Shown here one piece after another: positions 8,110 to 16,967 of a stretch of DNA of 64,000 nucleotides. The notes under the pieces were generated by a model, which saw only the letters and a list, made by a program, of their open reading frames with translations, had not been told where the DNA came from and made no database searches. The stretch's first letter is position 1; each line of letters opens with the position of its first letter. This stretch comes from an uncultured Saccharospirillaceae bacterium (GTDB lineage: Bacteria > Pseudomonadota > Gammaproteobacteria > Pseudomonadales > Oceanobacteraceae): assembly GCA_947503895.1 (NCBI GenBank), contig CANNFT010000002.1, positions 248,001-312,000 on the forward strand, in the 5' to 3' direction. The translations under genes were made by a program, and so were the position numbers.

Positions 8110-8997
8110 ATGATGCGAATATTTCTGTTTCTGGCTACCAACATTGCCGTTGTGGCAGTGGCCAGCGTCACGCTCAGTTTATTGGGCGTAAACGGTTATA
8201 TGACCAGCCAGGGCCTCGACTTTGGCGCACTGCTGGCCTTCTGTTTGGTCTTTGGCATGGTAGGCTCAGTGATTTCATTACTGATGTCCAAGTTTATGGC
8301 CAAAATGAGCATGCGCGTTCAAATCATTGAACAAGCTTCCAACGCGGACGAGCAGTGGCTGATCAGCACCGTGAAAGGGCTGGCCGATAAAGCCGGTATT
8401 GGTATGCCGGAAGTGGGCATCTTTCATTCCGACGCTCCCAACGCTTTCGCCACCGGCTGGAACCGGAATAACGCACTGGTCGCGGTGAGTACAGGCTTAC
8501 TTCAGCGTATGAATCGTGAACAAGTGAAGGCCGTACTGGGCCACGAAATTGGCCACGTCGCCAATGGCGACATGATTACGCTGACCCTCATTCAAGGTGT
8601 GGTGAACGCGTTTGTGATGTTCTTTGCGCGCATCATTGGCAACTTTGTGGATAAAGCCATTCTTAAAAACGAAGGCGGACCGGGCATTGCGTTCTACGTC
8701 ACCACTTTTATCGCAGAAATGATATTGGGCGTATTGGCCTCGACCATCGTCTTTTGGTTCAGCCGTCGCCGCGAGTATCGCGCTGATGAAGCCGGTGCCG
8801 ACTTGGTGAGCCCTGCGGCCATGGTGTCCGCTTTAGCCGCCTTGCAGCAAAGCTATGATCAACCGAGCGACATGCCCAGCGAAATGGTGGCATTTGGTAT
8901 CAGCGGCGAACTGAAAACCTCTTTGGCTGGCCTGTTCATGACACACCCGCCATTAGAGTCTCGCATTGATCATCTTCGTCAACGTTACGGCGTTTAA
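8110..8997 (+). CDS. htpX: Membrane protease HtpX
   Basis: This 295-residue, M48-family zinc protease of the inner membrane takes part in quality control of damaged membrane proteins alongside FtsH. Two N-terminal hydrophobic segments (about 4-25 and 36-58) are followed by the catalytic VLGHEIGHVANGD (HExxH near 140). Two further hydrophobic segments follow, then the third zinc ligand Glu in FSRRREYRADEAGA (near 222). The start MMRIFLFLATNIAVV matches the family closely. A sigma-32-like promoter lies just upstream and a strong hairpin lies downstream at 9025-9051. Confidence 0.97.
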   Translation: MMRIFLFLATNIAVVAVASVTLSLLGVNGYMTSQGLDFGALLAFCLVFGMVGSVISLLMSKFMAKMSMRVQIIEQASNADEQWLISTVKGLADKAGIGMPEVGIFHSDAPNAFATGWNRNNALVAVSTGLLQRMNREQVKAVLGHEIGHVANGDMITLTLIQGVVNAFVMFFARIIGNFVDKAILKNEGGPGIAFYVTTFIAEMILGVLASTIVFWFSRRREYRADEAGADLVSPAAMVSALAALQQSYDQPSDMPSEMVAFGISGELKTSLAGLFMTHPPLESRIDHLRQRYGV

Positions 8998-9024
8998 TCA
9001 ATACGCATTACGTGTATGACTCCC

Positions 9025-9051
9025 GTCAGCACGCCCGAGCGGCGTGCTGAC
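9025..9051 (+). terminator. Hairpin downstream of htpX
   Basis: GTCAGCACGCC at 9025-9035 pairs perfectly with GGCGTGCTGAC at 9041-9051 across a five-base loop. It starts 28 bases after the htpX stop. There is no long T run after it, so it may be a weak terminator or an mRNA-stabilising hairpin. Confidence 0.65.
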
Positions 9052-9406
9052 TCGCCTTTAAGGGTCACCTTTCAAGCTCACTCATCTCATCAGCCTGTTG
9101 TGTGCAATGCTCGCCATTTTGATTCGGCTTTGATTTTTCAATGCCCCTCTCACGCACGATCAAATACTCATGCACGACCCAATACTCGCGCTCGCCTCAT
9201 TCGAGATCTGACCGTTTAGTACGCACTTACTCAGGCCATTAACAAAACCATCGTCTCATTACGTCAACTAAAGTTGACAATTTAGATCGTTCTTTCACCA
9301 AGAAGAGCCGCACCTAATACTTAATCTTCCTCTGCGTTCTGTTTTAGTGTGGTCATAACGGACAAATAAAAATAACGCGCGATAGCGAAGAATGTAGGAG
9401 GAACTT
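9052..9406 (+). promoter_or_regulatory. phhA upstream region with palindrome GTCAAC-N4-GTTGAC
   Basis: This region of about 350 bases is without a credible gene. A six-base-arm palindrome lies at 9263-9278 (GTCAACTAAAGTTGAC), about 130 bases upstream of phhA. It is a candidate operator, although it does not match the classic TyrR box TGTAAA-N6-TTTACA. Two imperfect copies of GCACGAYC-AATACTC occur around 9155-9195. The phhA ribosome site AGGAGGAA lies at 9397-9404. No sigma-54 type -24/-12 element was found here, unlike upstream of hpd. Confidence 0.4.
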
Positions 9407-10198
9407 ATGGGTAAAAGTAGCCAATACGTTTCTCATCAACCGGATGAAGATGGCTTTATTCAATGGTCTGATGAAGAAAACTCAATCTGGCATGATCTGA
9501 TCACTCGCCAGTTAACGTGCATGCCGGGTAACGCTTGCGACGAATATCTCGCAGGTCTGGATGCGCTCCAATTGCCGCTCGACCGTGTCCCTCAACTGGA
9601 GGAGGTCAGTGCCGTACTGAGACAGCATACCGGTTGGGAATGCGCAGCGGTGCCGGCCCTTATCAGCTTTGATAAATTTTTCGAACTACTGGCCAATCGA
9701 CGCTTTCCTGTGGCCACGTTCATCCGCAGCCGTGAAGAATTTGATTACTTGCAGGAACCCGATATCTTTCACGAAATTTTTGGTCACTGCCCACTGCTAA
9801 CGCATCCCGCTTTTGCCGACTTCACCCATAAATATGGTCAACTTGGACTAGCCGCCAATAAAGAAGACCGTGTTTACTTGGCTCGCTTATATTGGTTTAC
9901 CGTCGAGTTTGGATTATTAAATACCCCACAAGGGTTGCGCATTTATGGTGGTGGTGTTTTATCGTCACCCGGCGAAACTCAATATGCGATGCACAGCGAT
10001 GAGGCCATTCGACAGGATATGGACGTGCTCGAAGCGCTGCGCACACCTTACCGCATCGACATCATGCAACCCATTTACTATTGCCTAAAACAAGTCGACG
10101 ATTTATTCGATATCGGTAAACTCGATATTATGTCGCTGGTGCAGACGGCCAAAAAAATGGGATTGAAAGCGCCGCTGTTTGCACCAAAAGCCAGTTAG
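9407..10198 (+). CDS. phhA: Phenylalanine 4-monooxygenase
   Basis: This 263-residue enzyme hydroxylates phenylalanine to tyrosine with tetrahydrobiopterin and iron, the entry step of the catabolic cluster that follows. The iron ligands are seen in PDIFHEIFGHCPLLTHP (two His near residues 122-127) and a Glu in YWFTVEFGLL (near 168). The length matches the short bacterial catalytic-domain-only form, with no ACT regulatory domain. AGGAGGAA gives a strong ribosome site. It is followed after 87 bases by phhB, which recycles the pterin cofactor, so the two are probably co-transcribed. Confidence 0.97.
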   Translation: MGKSSQYVSHQPDEDGFIQWSDEENSIWHDLITRQLTCMPGNACDEYLAGLDALQLPLDRVPQLEEVSAVLRQHTGWECAAVPALISFDKFFELLANRRFPVATFIRSREEFDYLQEPDIFHEIFGHCPLLTHPAFADFTHKYGQLGLAANKEDRVYLARLYWFTVEFGLLNTPQGLRIYGGGVLSSPGETQYAMHSDEAIRQDMDVLEALRTPYRIDIMQPIYYCLKQVDDLFDIGKLDIMSLVQTAKKMGLKAPLFAPKAS

Positions 10199-10285
10199 TT
10201 TTTTATGGCAAAATCGTGACGACGTATCCAAACCGATGCCTGCATTCACGACCATTTATTAACGTTTAATTGAAAGGAATTTTTC

Positions 10286-10639
10286 ATGAGCCAACTGAGC
10301 AACCAAACCTGTGAAGCCTGCCAAGCCGACGCACCGAAAGTCAGTGATGCAGAATTAAAAGAGTTGATGGGACAAATACCGGACTGGACCCCCATCGCAG
10401 TTGATGGCGTGATGCAATTGCAACGTGAATTTAAATTCAAAAATTTTAAACAAGCGATGGCGTTTAGCAATCGTGTGGGTGACTTAGCGGAAGAAGTGTT
10501 CCATCACCCCAGTATTTTAACGGAATGGGGTAAGGTGACCATCACCTGGTGGACACACGCCATTCAGGGGTTACACAAAAACGATTTTATTATGGCGGCA
10601 AAAACGGACACTCTATTAGCCGAAGAAGTGGCTGCTTAA
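10286..10639 (+). CDS. phhB: Pterin-4a-carbinolamine dehydratase
   Basis: This 117-residue protein dehydrates the 4a-carbinolamine formed by PhhA, so the pterin can be reduced again. The family signature is visible around residue 72: [23 protein letters not shown], shown here in parts (HHPS, then [11 protein letters not shown]), with the conserved His pair. The N-terminus carries [16 protein letters not shown], as in Pseudomonas homologs. AAAGGAA lies upstream of the ATG. It stands directly behind phhA and before the regulator phhR. Confidence 0.95.
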   Translation: MSQLSNQTCEACQADAPKVSDAELKELMGQIPDWTPIAVDGVMQLQREFKFKNFKQAMAFSNRVGDLAEEVFHHPSILTEWGKVTITWWTHAIQGLHKNDFIMAAKTDTLLAEEVAA

Positions 10640-10891
10640 TTATTAATTGGACACCTAAAAAGCGATATTAAAATACGATGTTCGGATCATGCGCGGCCGG
10701 ATTAAAAGAAAAGCCGTGCATGAACTCGGTTTTAATCGAGAATGAGCGGGGTCACCCATTTCGGGGGGTTCATTTATACCTCTAGCTTGCAATTAACCTC
10801 TCGAAACGCGACACATTGGTTTATCATGGAAAAGATTATAAACCGCCTGTAAAGGCACTGACTTTTTCCGACTTGAGCAACAGGATTTACC

Positions 10892-12433
10892 ATGCAATTG
10901 GCTATCGCTTGTGCCGACCGAATTGGTATTACTCAGGACATTCTCGACGTACTGGCCCACCATAAAATTGATTTACGCGGCATTGAGGTCGATGCCGAGA
11001 ACTTACAAATTTTCATTAGTACCGTGCAGGTTGCCTTCGAAGAACTGCAAGCGGTGATGGCAGAAATTCGAAAAGTGGAGGGCGTGGAAGACGTTAAAAC
11101 CACCTCCTACTTACCCATGGCACATGAGCACAACGAATTGCTCAGTTGCTTCGATCATATATTAGAACCCATTTTAACCATTGATGCACAGGGTGAAATT
11201 CTGGTCGCCAATCGCGCGGCGGATGATCTTTTTCATTTACACAATGCCCCTTTAAAAGACACTCATCGACGTCATCGACAGATTCACCACCATATTCCCT
11301 TGCCCAGCCTTGACCACAGCAGTCGTCGCCAACTCAGCGGCCCAGTGATGCTAAAGGGTAACCACTACCTGATTGAAATCAGTGATGCGCGCAGTGATCA
11401 CAGTCATGCTACGCATCTCATTCGCTTGCTGTCACCCACTCAATTAACCGAAAACCTTCGCGCCAGTCAGGTGAAAACCATTGATAGCCACACGCTGCAT
11501 GCCAAAAGTGCGGTGATGCGCAAAGTACTCAAAACACTGGAAGCTGCCACGCGCAGTGAGGCGGCGTTATTAATCAGCGGCGAAACCGGTACGGGCAAAG
11601 ATCAATTGGCTCGATTAAGTCATGATCATGGCCCACGCCATGGCAAACCGTTTTTAGTGTTGAGTTGTGCCACGTTACCTGACAACGTCGCAGAGAGTGA
11701 GTTGTTTGGTTACGGCCCGCATGCTTTTACCGCAGATGACGAAGTCGGTAAAAAAGGGCTGCTGCAAATGGCCGATGGCGGCACCCTGTTCTTGGATGAA
11801 ATTGGCGGCATGTCGCCTGCTTTACAGGTGAAGCTCTTGCGCTTCCTGCAAGATGGCACCTTTAGACGGGTGGGCGATGAAAAAGAAATTCGGGTAGATG
11901 TTCGGATTATCTGCTCCACCCAGCACGACATCACAGCAAAAATTCAGTCTGGGGATTTTCGCGAGGATTTATTTTACCGTTTGAATGTATTGTCCATTCA
12001 TATCCCTCCCTTACGCGAACGCAGCAGTGACATACTGCCTTTGGCGCAGCACTTCATTCGCCGCTTCAGTCACGAGCTGGGTCGACGTCCGCCCAGCATG
12101 TCAGAGAACTGCGAGAAGTTAATCATGAAATACCCTTGGCCGGGTAACGTGCGGCAATTGAAAAATACGCTATTACGGGCCATCAGCTTGATTGATAAAG
12201 ACGTCATCGACAGCCCTGACCTGTCATTGCCGGCTTACAATGATGCCTTTGGTTACTACGATGAAAGCTTCGAAGGCACGCTGGAAGAAGCGGTCAAACA
12301 ATTTGAAAATCAATTGCTACGTCGCTTGTATCCAGCGTACCCAAGCTCTCGCCAATTGGGTAAAAAGCTTGGCTTAAGCCACACCGCCATTGCCAACAAG
12401 CTGAAGGAATACGGCATCGGCCGTTCTGCCTGA
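10892..12433 (+). CDS. phhR: TyrR/PhhR-type aromatic amino acid regulator
   Basis: This 513-residue regulator is of the TyrR/PhhR branch of bacterial enhancer-binding proteins. The order is an ACT domain (about 1-70, ligand sensing), a PAS domain (about 78-190, with a His-rich HRRHRQIHHH stretch), an AAA+ domain (about 205-430; Walker A GETGTGKD near 230, Walker B GGTLFLDEIGG near 293), and a C-terminal helix-turn-helix (SRQLGKKLGLSHTAIANKLK). The loop that contacts sigma-54 (GAFTGA in most relatives) reads PHAFTADDE, so sigma-54 activation is doubtful, as for TyrR itself. It presumably controls phhAB and the hpd-hmgA operon around it. Confidence 0.93.
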   Translation: MQLAIACADRIGITQDILDVLAHHKIDLRGIEVDAENLQIFISTVQVAFEELQAVMAEIRKVEGVEDVKTTSYLPMAHEHNELLSCFDHILEPILTIDAQGEILVANRAADDLFHLHNAPLKDTHRRHRQIHHHIPLPSLDHSSRRQLSGPVMLKGNHYLIEISDARSDHSHATHLIRLLSPTQLTENLRASQVKTIDSHTLHAKSAVMRKVLKTLEAATRSEAALLISGETGTGKDQLARLSHDHGPRHGKPFLVLSCATLPDNVAESELFGYGPHAFTADDEVGKKGLLQMADGGTLFLDEIGGMSPALQVKLLRFLQDGTFRRVGDEKEIRVDVRIICSTQHDITAKIQSGDFREDLFYRLNVLSIHIPPLRERSSDILPLAQHFIRRFSHELGRRPPSMSENCEKLIMKYPWPGNVRQLKNTLLRAISLIDKDVIDSPDLSLPAYNDAFGYYDESFEGTLEEAVKQFENQLLRRLYPAYPSSRQLGKKLGLSHTAIANKLKEYGIGRSA

Positions 12434-12487
12434 CTGAAGTGTCCTGCTAGCTTTACGCATTTGGCCGTTTAAGTGGACACCTCAAAT

Positions 12488-12511
12488 GCGCTGGCGTGTT
12501 CCAGCCAGCGC
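12488..12511 (+). terminator. Hairpin downstream of phhR
   Basis: GCGCTGGC at 12488-12495 pairs perfectly with GCCAGCGC at 12504-12511 across an eight-base loop, about 55 bases after the phhR stop. No T run follows, so it is only a probable terminator. A second inverted repeat, GGTCTAA at 12552-12558 and TTAGACC at 12580-12586, follows and could be an operator for hpd. Confidence 0.45.
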
Positions 12512-12639
12512 GTTCCCCATGCTGTGAAATCATTTCAACCCGCCTTATAACGGTCTAACTGCGCCAAAATGCGTATTTTTTAGACCATTACACTCATTAT
12601 TCGCTCACGCAATTCACGAAGTGAGTCTTCACTGTGAAG

Positions 12640-12655
12640 TGGCAATCTCGCTGCG
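12640..12655 (+). promoter_or_regulatory. Sigma-54 type promoter upstream of hpd
   Basis: TGGCAATCTCGCTGCG has GG at 12641-12642 and GC at 12653-12654, the exact spacing of the -24/-12 consensus (TGGCAC-N5-TTGC). Predicted transcription would begin near 12665, leaving about 180 bases of leader before the hpd start. A palindromic CTTCACTGTGAAG lies just upstream at about 12627-12639. The consensus match is good but was found by eye in a 400-base region. Confidence 0.55.
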
Positions 12656-12845
12656 CGTTGCGTTCCCAGTTTCATGTCAACCAAACCTTACAACTAGGAA
12701 CAAGTGTACTGATAAAAATAGGCGCATCTCTACGCTGTTCTTCCCTCGTTAAGTTCGGTTTATTAAAGGCAGTAGGTTTTCCAAACGCAGCCAAAACAAT
12801 GAAATCAAATGCTGCCGTTCTCAATCCGCCATGCGAGGCAAGACA

Positions 12846-13976
12846 ATGAACACTGCACATAAAATCACAGACAAAGTGGATCAACACCTCAATCCTCTGG
12901 GCACAGATGGCTTTGAATTTGTGGAGTACACCGCCGCTGATCCTCAAGGCATTAATCATTTAAAAGAACTGTTCACATCACTCGGCTTCACCGAAGTCGC
13001 CAAACACCGCTCAAAGCAAGTGTGGTTATATCGTCAAGGCGACATTAGCTTTATCGTCAATAGCGAACCAGACTCCCAGTCCGAAGCGTTTGCACGATTA
13101 CACGGGCCCAGTGTTTGCGGCATGGCCTTCCGCGTTAAAGATGCCAACGTGGCGCTCAAACATGCGTTGGCAAATGGCGCGAAACAGTTTAAAGGCAACT
13201 TAGGCCCCATGGAGCTGAATATTCCGGCGGTGTACGGCATTGGTGAAAGCACCCTGTATTTTGTAGATCGCTATGGCGACCAATCTATCTACGATGTGGA
13301 CTTTCAGTTTTACGATGACTGGCAAGCCAAGATGGAAGCCAGTCAAGCCGGTCTGTATGAGGTGGACCACCTTACTCACAATGTCATGCGCGGTAACATG
13401 AATTTATGGGCGGGCTTTTACGAAAAAATCGGTAACTTCCGCGAAATCCGTTACTTCGATATTGAAGGCAAACTCACCGGCTTAGTCAGCCGGGCGATGA
13501 CCAGTCCTTGCGGTAAAATTCGAATTCCGATTAATGAGTCATCGGATGATAAATCTCAAATTGAAGAATTTTTACACCAATACAATGGCGAAGGCATTCA
13601 ACATATTGCTCTGGCCACGCAGGATATTTACGAAACGGTTCGCACGCTGAAAAAAGGCGGACTTAAGTTCATGAGCACACCGGACACCTATTATGAAAAA
13701 GTAGATGAGCGTGTAAAAGGTCACGGTGAAGACTTAGCAACCTTGCATGAACTCAATATCTTGGTGGATGGCGCGCCGGAAAAAGACGGCATTCTCCTGC
13801 AAATTTTTACCGACACCGTCATTGGTCCAGTCTTTTTTGAAATCATTCAGCGTAAAGGCAATGAAGGGTTTGGTGAGGGGAATTTCAAAGCCTTATTCGA
13901 AAGCATTGAAGAAGATCAAATTCGTCGTGGTGTTCTAGAAGACAGTGCAGACGATAAGGGAGGCGACGATGCGTAA
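12846..13976 (+). CDS. hpd: 4-Hydroxyphenylpyruvate dioxygenase
   Basis: This roughly 376-residue enzyme of tyrosine breakdown converts 4-hydroxyphenylpyruvate to homogentisate. It has two VOC (glyoxalase-fold) halves. The iron ligands are visible: His in YEVDHLTHNV (near 172), His in EGIQHIALATQD (near 253) and Glu in FFEIIQRKGNEGFGEGNF (near 332), with the C-terminal FGEGNFKALFESIE helix. The ATG at 12846 is preferred over an earlier GTG/ATG because relatives begin here. It overlaps the hmgA start by eight bases, and a sigma-54-type promoter lies about 190 bases upstream. Confidence 0.97.
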   Translation: MNTAHKITDKVDQHLNPLGTDGFEFVEYTAADPQGINHLKELFTSLGFTEVAKHRSKQVWLYRQGDISFIVNSEPDSQSEAFARLHGPSVCGMAFRVKDANVALKHALANGAKQFKGNLGPMELNIPAVYGIGESTLYFVDRYGDQSIYDVDFQFYDDWQAKMEASQAGLYEVDHLTHNVMRGNMNLWAGFYEKIGNFREIRYFDIEGKLTGLVSRAMTSPCGKIRIPINESSDDKSQIEEFLHQYNGEGIQHIALATQDIYETVRTLKKGGLKFMSTPDTYYEKVDERVKGHGEDLATLHELNILVDGAPEKDGILLQIFTDTVIGPVFFEIIQRKGNEGFGEGNFKALFESIEEDQIRRGVLEDSADDKGGDDA

Positions 13977-15114
13977 ACCGGCGAGCTTTCCGCACTCAGA
14001 AGGGGTGACGTCTCGTCAAGCCCATGCGGATTTCCCTGAGCACGCCATTTACGAGCGGGAAACGGGGCGCAGCGGTTTCTTCGGCCCCGCATCCCACTTT
14101 CACCACAAACATGCCCCGACAGGGTGGAGTAAGTGGCAGGGGCCGTTACGGCCTCGTGCATTCGATTTAAACCAATTGGAGAAACAGACCAACCACCCTT
14201 GGCAACAGGCCAATATCCTGAGTAATGCGCATTGCAAAATGCGCTTCTGGCAGTTAGATACCAATATGGATTTTTTGGCCCGCAATGCCGATGGCGATGA
14301 ATTGTTATTTATTCACGAAGGTGAAGGCACGCTGTGGTGTGATTACGGTCGGCTCACGTTTCGCGAAGGGGATTACATCGTCTTACCGCGCTCAACAATG
14401 TGGCGGTTAGATGTGACCAGCAGTACGCGGATTCTCATGATCGAAGCCACCAACGACAGCTATCAATTGCCAGAAAAAGGGCTGGTGGGTAACCATGCGA
14501 TTTTTGATCCCGCGGCATTGCGCATCCCCAGTATCGATCAAGCCTTCTTGGATCAACAAGACGAAAACCCTTGGCAAGTTCAAATCAAACGCCACGATCA
14601 AATATCCACGGTGAGCTATCCCTTTAACCCACTGGACGCTCAAGGGTGGCATGGTGATCTGTGTGCCATGAGCATCAACTGGCGCGACATACGGCCCTTG
14701 ATGAGCCATCGCTATCACTTGCCGCCATCTGCCCATACCACATTTGTCGCGCAACGCTTTGTGGTCTGCACCTTTGTGCCGCGCCCCATTGAGAGCGATC
14801 CTGGCGCATTAAAAGTGCCGTTTTATCACAACAATGACGATTACGACGAAGTGTTGTTTTATCACGCGGGGGATTTTTTCAGCCGCGATAATATCGACGC
14901 AGGCATGATGACGTTTCACCCAGCGGGATTTACCCACGGCCCACACCCTAAGGCTTTTAAGGCAGGACGTGCCCATAAAAAAACCTTTACCGACGAAGTC
15001 GCCGTCATGATTGATACACGCGATGCGCTAGAAATCGGCGAAGCGGTGTGCGGTGTTGAAAATACCGAGTACGTAAACAGTTGGCAGGAACACTCGGACG
15101 ATTCGAGGACGTAG
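13969..15114 (+). CDS. hmgA: Homogentisate 1,2-dioxygenase, short form
   Basis: This 381-residue enzyme opens the ring of homogentisate to maleylacetoacetate. It is a cupin-fold protein, and the C-terminal iron site shows Glu in DDYDEVLFYHAGDF and His in FTHGPHPKAF. It is shorter than the roughly 430-residue Pseudomonas HmgA and resembles the compact form seen in marine gammaproteobacteria. The start codon lies inside the hpd stop region (ATG 13969, hpd stop 13974-13976) with GGGAGG upstream, so translation of the two is coupled. The hydrolase gene at 15117 begins two bases after this gene ends. Confidence 0.94.
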   Translation: MRKPASFPHSEGVTSRQAHADFPEHAIYERETGRSGFFGPASHFHHKHAPTGWSKWQGPLRPRAFDLNQLEKQTNHPWQQANILSNAHCKMRFWQLDTNMDFLARNADGDELLFIHEGEGTLWCDYGRLTFREGDYIVLPRSTMWRLDVTSSTRILMIEATNDSYQLPEKGLVGNHAIFDPAALRIPSIDQAFLDQQDENPWQVQIKRHDQISTVSYPFNPLDAQGWHGDLCAMSINWRDIRPLMSHRYHLPPSAHTTFVAQRFVVCTFVPRPIESDPGALKVPFYHNNDDYDEVLFYHAGDFFSRDNIDAGMMTFHPAGFTHGPHPKAFKAGRAHKKTFTDEVAVMIDTRDALEIGEAVCGVENTEYVNSWQEHSDDSRT

Positions 15115-15116
15115 AT

Positions 15117-16103
15117 ATGAAATTAGCCACTTTAAAGTCGGTACAAAGAGATGGGCAGCTGATTATTGTCAGCCGCGATTTATCCCAAGCGGTGGATGCC
15201 AGTGATATCGCACCGAATTTACAATGGGCGTTGGATAACTGGGAACAAACTCAACCTCAACTGGAAACCCGTTACATTGCACTGTGCAAAGGGGAAGCAG
15301 CAGGTGCTTTTCCCTTTGAGGAAAAACAATGTCACTCGCCGTTACCACGCGCCTTTCAATGGGCCGATGGCAGCGCTTATGTCAATCATGTGGAATTAGT
15401 ACGTAAGGCGCGCAACGCTGAAATGCCCGAAAGTTTTTGGCACGACCCTTTAATGTATCAAGGTGGCAGCGACGCCTTTCTCAGTCCTACAGAAGACATT
15501 CCGTTGGTGGATGAAGCTTGGGGCTTAGATTTTGAATCCGAGATAGCCGTCATTACCGGTGATGTGCCATTGGGGGCAAAACCTGAGTTGGCCGGCGAGA
15601 GCATTCGCTTATTTATGCTGGTGAACGATGTTTCTTTGAGAAATTTAATTCCGGGCGAGTTAGCCAAGGGCTTTGGATTTTTTCAAAGCAAACCGTCCAG
15701 TAGCTTTTCACCCGTCGCGGTGACACCCGACGAACTTGGTGATGCTTGGGACGGTCGAAAACTGCACTTACCACTCACAACTCACTTAAACGATGCGCTG
15801 TTTGGTAAACCCAATGCGGGTGTCGATATGACCTTTGATTTTCCGACGCTTGTCAGTCATGCAGCGAAAAGTCGACCGCTAGGCGCAGGTTGCATCATAG
15901 GTTCCGGCACCGTTTCGAACTACGACCGCAGCGCGGGTTCCAGTTGCCTTGCGGAAAAACGCATGTTGGAAATCATAGCTCTTGGGGAAGCCAAAACGCC
16001 CTTTATGAAAGCCGGTGATCAAGTGCGAATCGAAATGTTTGATGAAGACGGTAACAGTATTTTCGCTGCGATTGATCAGAAGGTAGTCGCGTGGCCATCC
16101 TAA
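15117..16103 (+). CDS. Fumarylacetoacetase (FAH family)
   Basis: This 328-residue hydrolase of the FAH fold splits fumarylacetoacetate to fumarate and acetoacetate, the last step of the pathway. Metal-binding acidic residues are seen in WGLDFESEIAVITGDV (near 140-150). The downstream GxGxxxG-type loop (LGAGCIIGSGTVSNYD) and the ending (AGDQVRIEMFDEDG) fit the family. The ATG at 15117 has GAGGAC upstream and follows hmgA by two bases, so the three genes from hpd form one operon. The length is typical of the single-domain bacterial form. Confidence 0.92.
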   Translation: MKLATLKSVQRDGQLIIVSRDLSQAVDASDIAPNLQWALDNWEQTQPQLETRYIALCKGEAAGAFPFEEKQCHSPLPRAFQWADGSAYVNHVELVRKARNAEMPESFWHDPLMYQGGSDAFLSPTEDIPLVDEAWGLDFESEIAVITGDVPLGAKPELAGESIRLFMLVNDVSLRNLIPGELAKGFGFFQSKPSSSFSPVAVTPDELGDAWDGRKLHLPLTTHLNDALFGKPNAGVDMTFDFPTLVSHAAKSRPLGAGCIIGSGTVSNYDRSAGSSCLAEKRMLEIIALGEAKTPFMKAGDQVRIEMFDEDGNSIFAAIDQKVVAWPS

Positions 16104-16233
16104 ACGCCGCGTGACCATTAACGTACTTCTCACTATTGGTGGCATTTGCGCGGTAGGTGAATGAATCGGTTTAACATCCGTTAATTTGAGCTAACGTTTC
16201 ACCCTCCGCCCGAACATAATAAAAGGATTCAAC

Positions 16234-16875
16234 GTGCTGACACTTTACAGTTACTGGCGCAGCTCTGCGGCTTACCGTGTGCGCATTGCATTGCACTACA
16301 AAGGCATTGAGTTTGATACGCAAAGCGTGCACCTCGTGCAGGACGGCGGCCAACAACATAGCGATGCTTATCAACAACTCAACCCATCACAGTTAATTCC
16401 GACATTAAAAGACGGTGATCTCGTCATCGGCCAATCCATGGCCATTCTGCAATACCTCGAAGAGCGATACCCGCAATCCCCCTTATTACCGGACGACATC
16501 GTTAAACGCGCGCACATTCAAAGTTTTGCGTTGGACATCGCATGCGATATTCATCCGCTGAATAATTTACGCGTGCTACAACATTTGACCGCCAAATTTA
16601 AAAATAACGACGATCAAAACCAACAGTGGTATCGCCATTGGTTGGCAACCGGATTTAAAGTGTTAGAAGAAAAACTGCGTCGCCACGGCGGGTTATTCTG
16701 TTACGGCGACCAACCAACATTAGCCGATGTGGTGCTGGTGCCTCAAGTATACAATGCCCATCGCTACGAATTGGGAATGGACGATTTTCCATTCATCCAA
16801 AGCGTGTATGAACGCTGTAATGACATCGAAGCCTTTGCTCTCGCTGCACCCGAGGTTCAACCCGATGCCCCGTAA
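16234..16875 (+). CDS. maiA: Maleylacetoacetate isomerase (zeta-class GST)
   Basis: This 213-residue glutathione-dependent isomerase converts maleylacetoacetate to fumarylacetoacetate. The thioredoxin-fold half carries the zeta-class signature SYWRSSAAYRVRIALHYKG (near residues 5-23) and LIPTL and QSMAI elements. The helical C-terminal half follows, ending in IEAFALAAPEVQPDAP as in relatives. The start is GTG at 16234 with AAAAGGA nine bases upstream. The 130-base gap after the hydrolase could hold a separate promoter, but the gene completes the same pathway. Confidence 0.96.
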   Translation: MLTLYSYWRSSAAYRVRIALHYKGIEFDTQSVHLVQDGGQQHSDAYQQLNPSQLIPTLKDGDLVIGQSMAILQYLEERYPQSPLLPDDIVKRAHIQSFALDIACDIHPLNNLRVLQHLTAKFKNNDDQNQQWYRHWLATGFKVLEEKLRRHGGLFCYGDQPTLADVVLVPQVYNAHRYELGMDDFPFIQSVYERCNDIEAFALAAPEVQPDAP

Positions 16876-16905
16876 CAGTTCATTCAAATCACGAATAATG
16901 AGCGC

Positions 16906-16935
16906 GTCGCCATGCTTAAAGAAAAGCTTGGCGAC
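16906..16935 (+). terminator. Probable terminator of the tyrosine catabolic operon
   Basis: GTCGCCATGCTT at 16906-16917 pairs with AAGCTTGGCGAC at 16924-16935 with one mismatch and a six-base loop. It is followed by a T-rich but broken GTTATTCTAT. It lies 31 bases after maiA and before the convergent gene at 16968. Confidence 0.6.
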
Positions 16936-16967
16936 GTTATTCTATGAGTTTGCGAATTGAAGAAAGG

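Noticed and set aside
9016..9219. 67-residue frame downstream of htpX
   Set aside because: It covers the htpX hairpin, has no ribosome site and reads as low-complexity His/Arg-rich sequence with no family resemblance.
9240..9406. Sigma-54 promoter upstream of phhA
   Set aside because: No GG-N10-GC pair with a credible flank was found, unlike upstream of hpd.
12634..12849. 71-residue frame before hpd
   Set aside because: It overlaps the sigma-54-type promoter and the hpd start and has no ribosome site; it looks like leader sequence.
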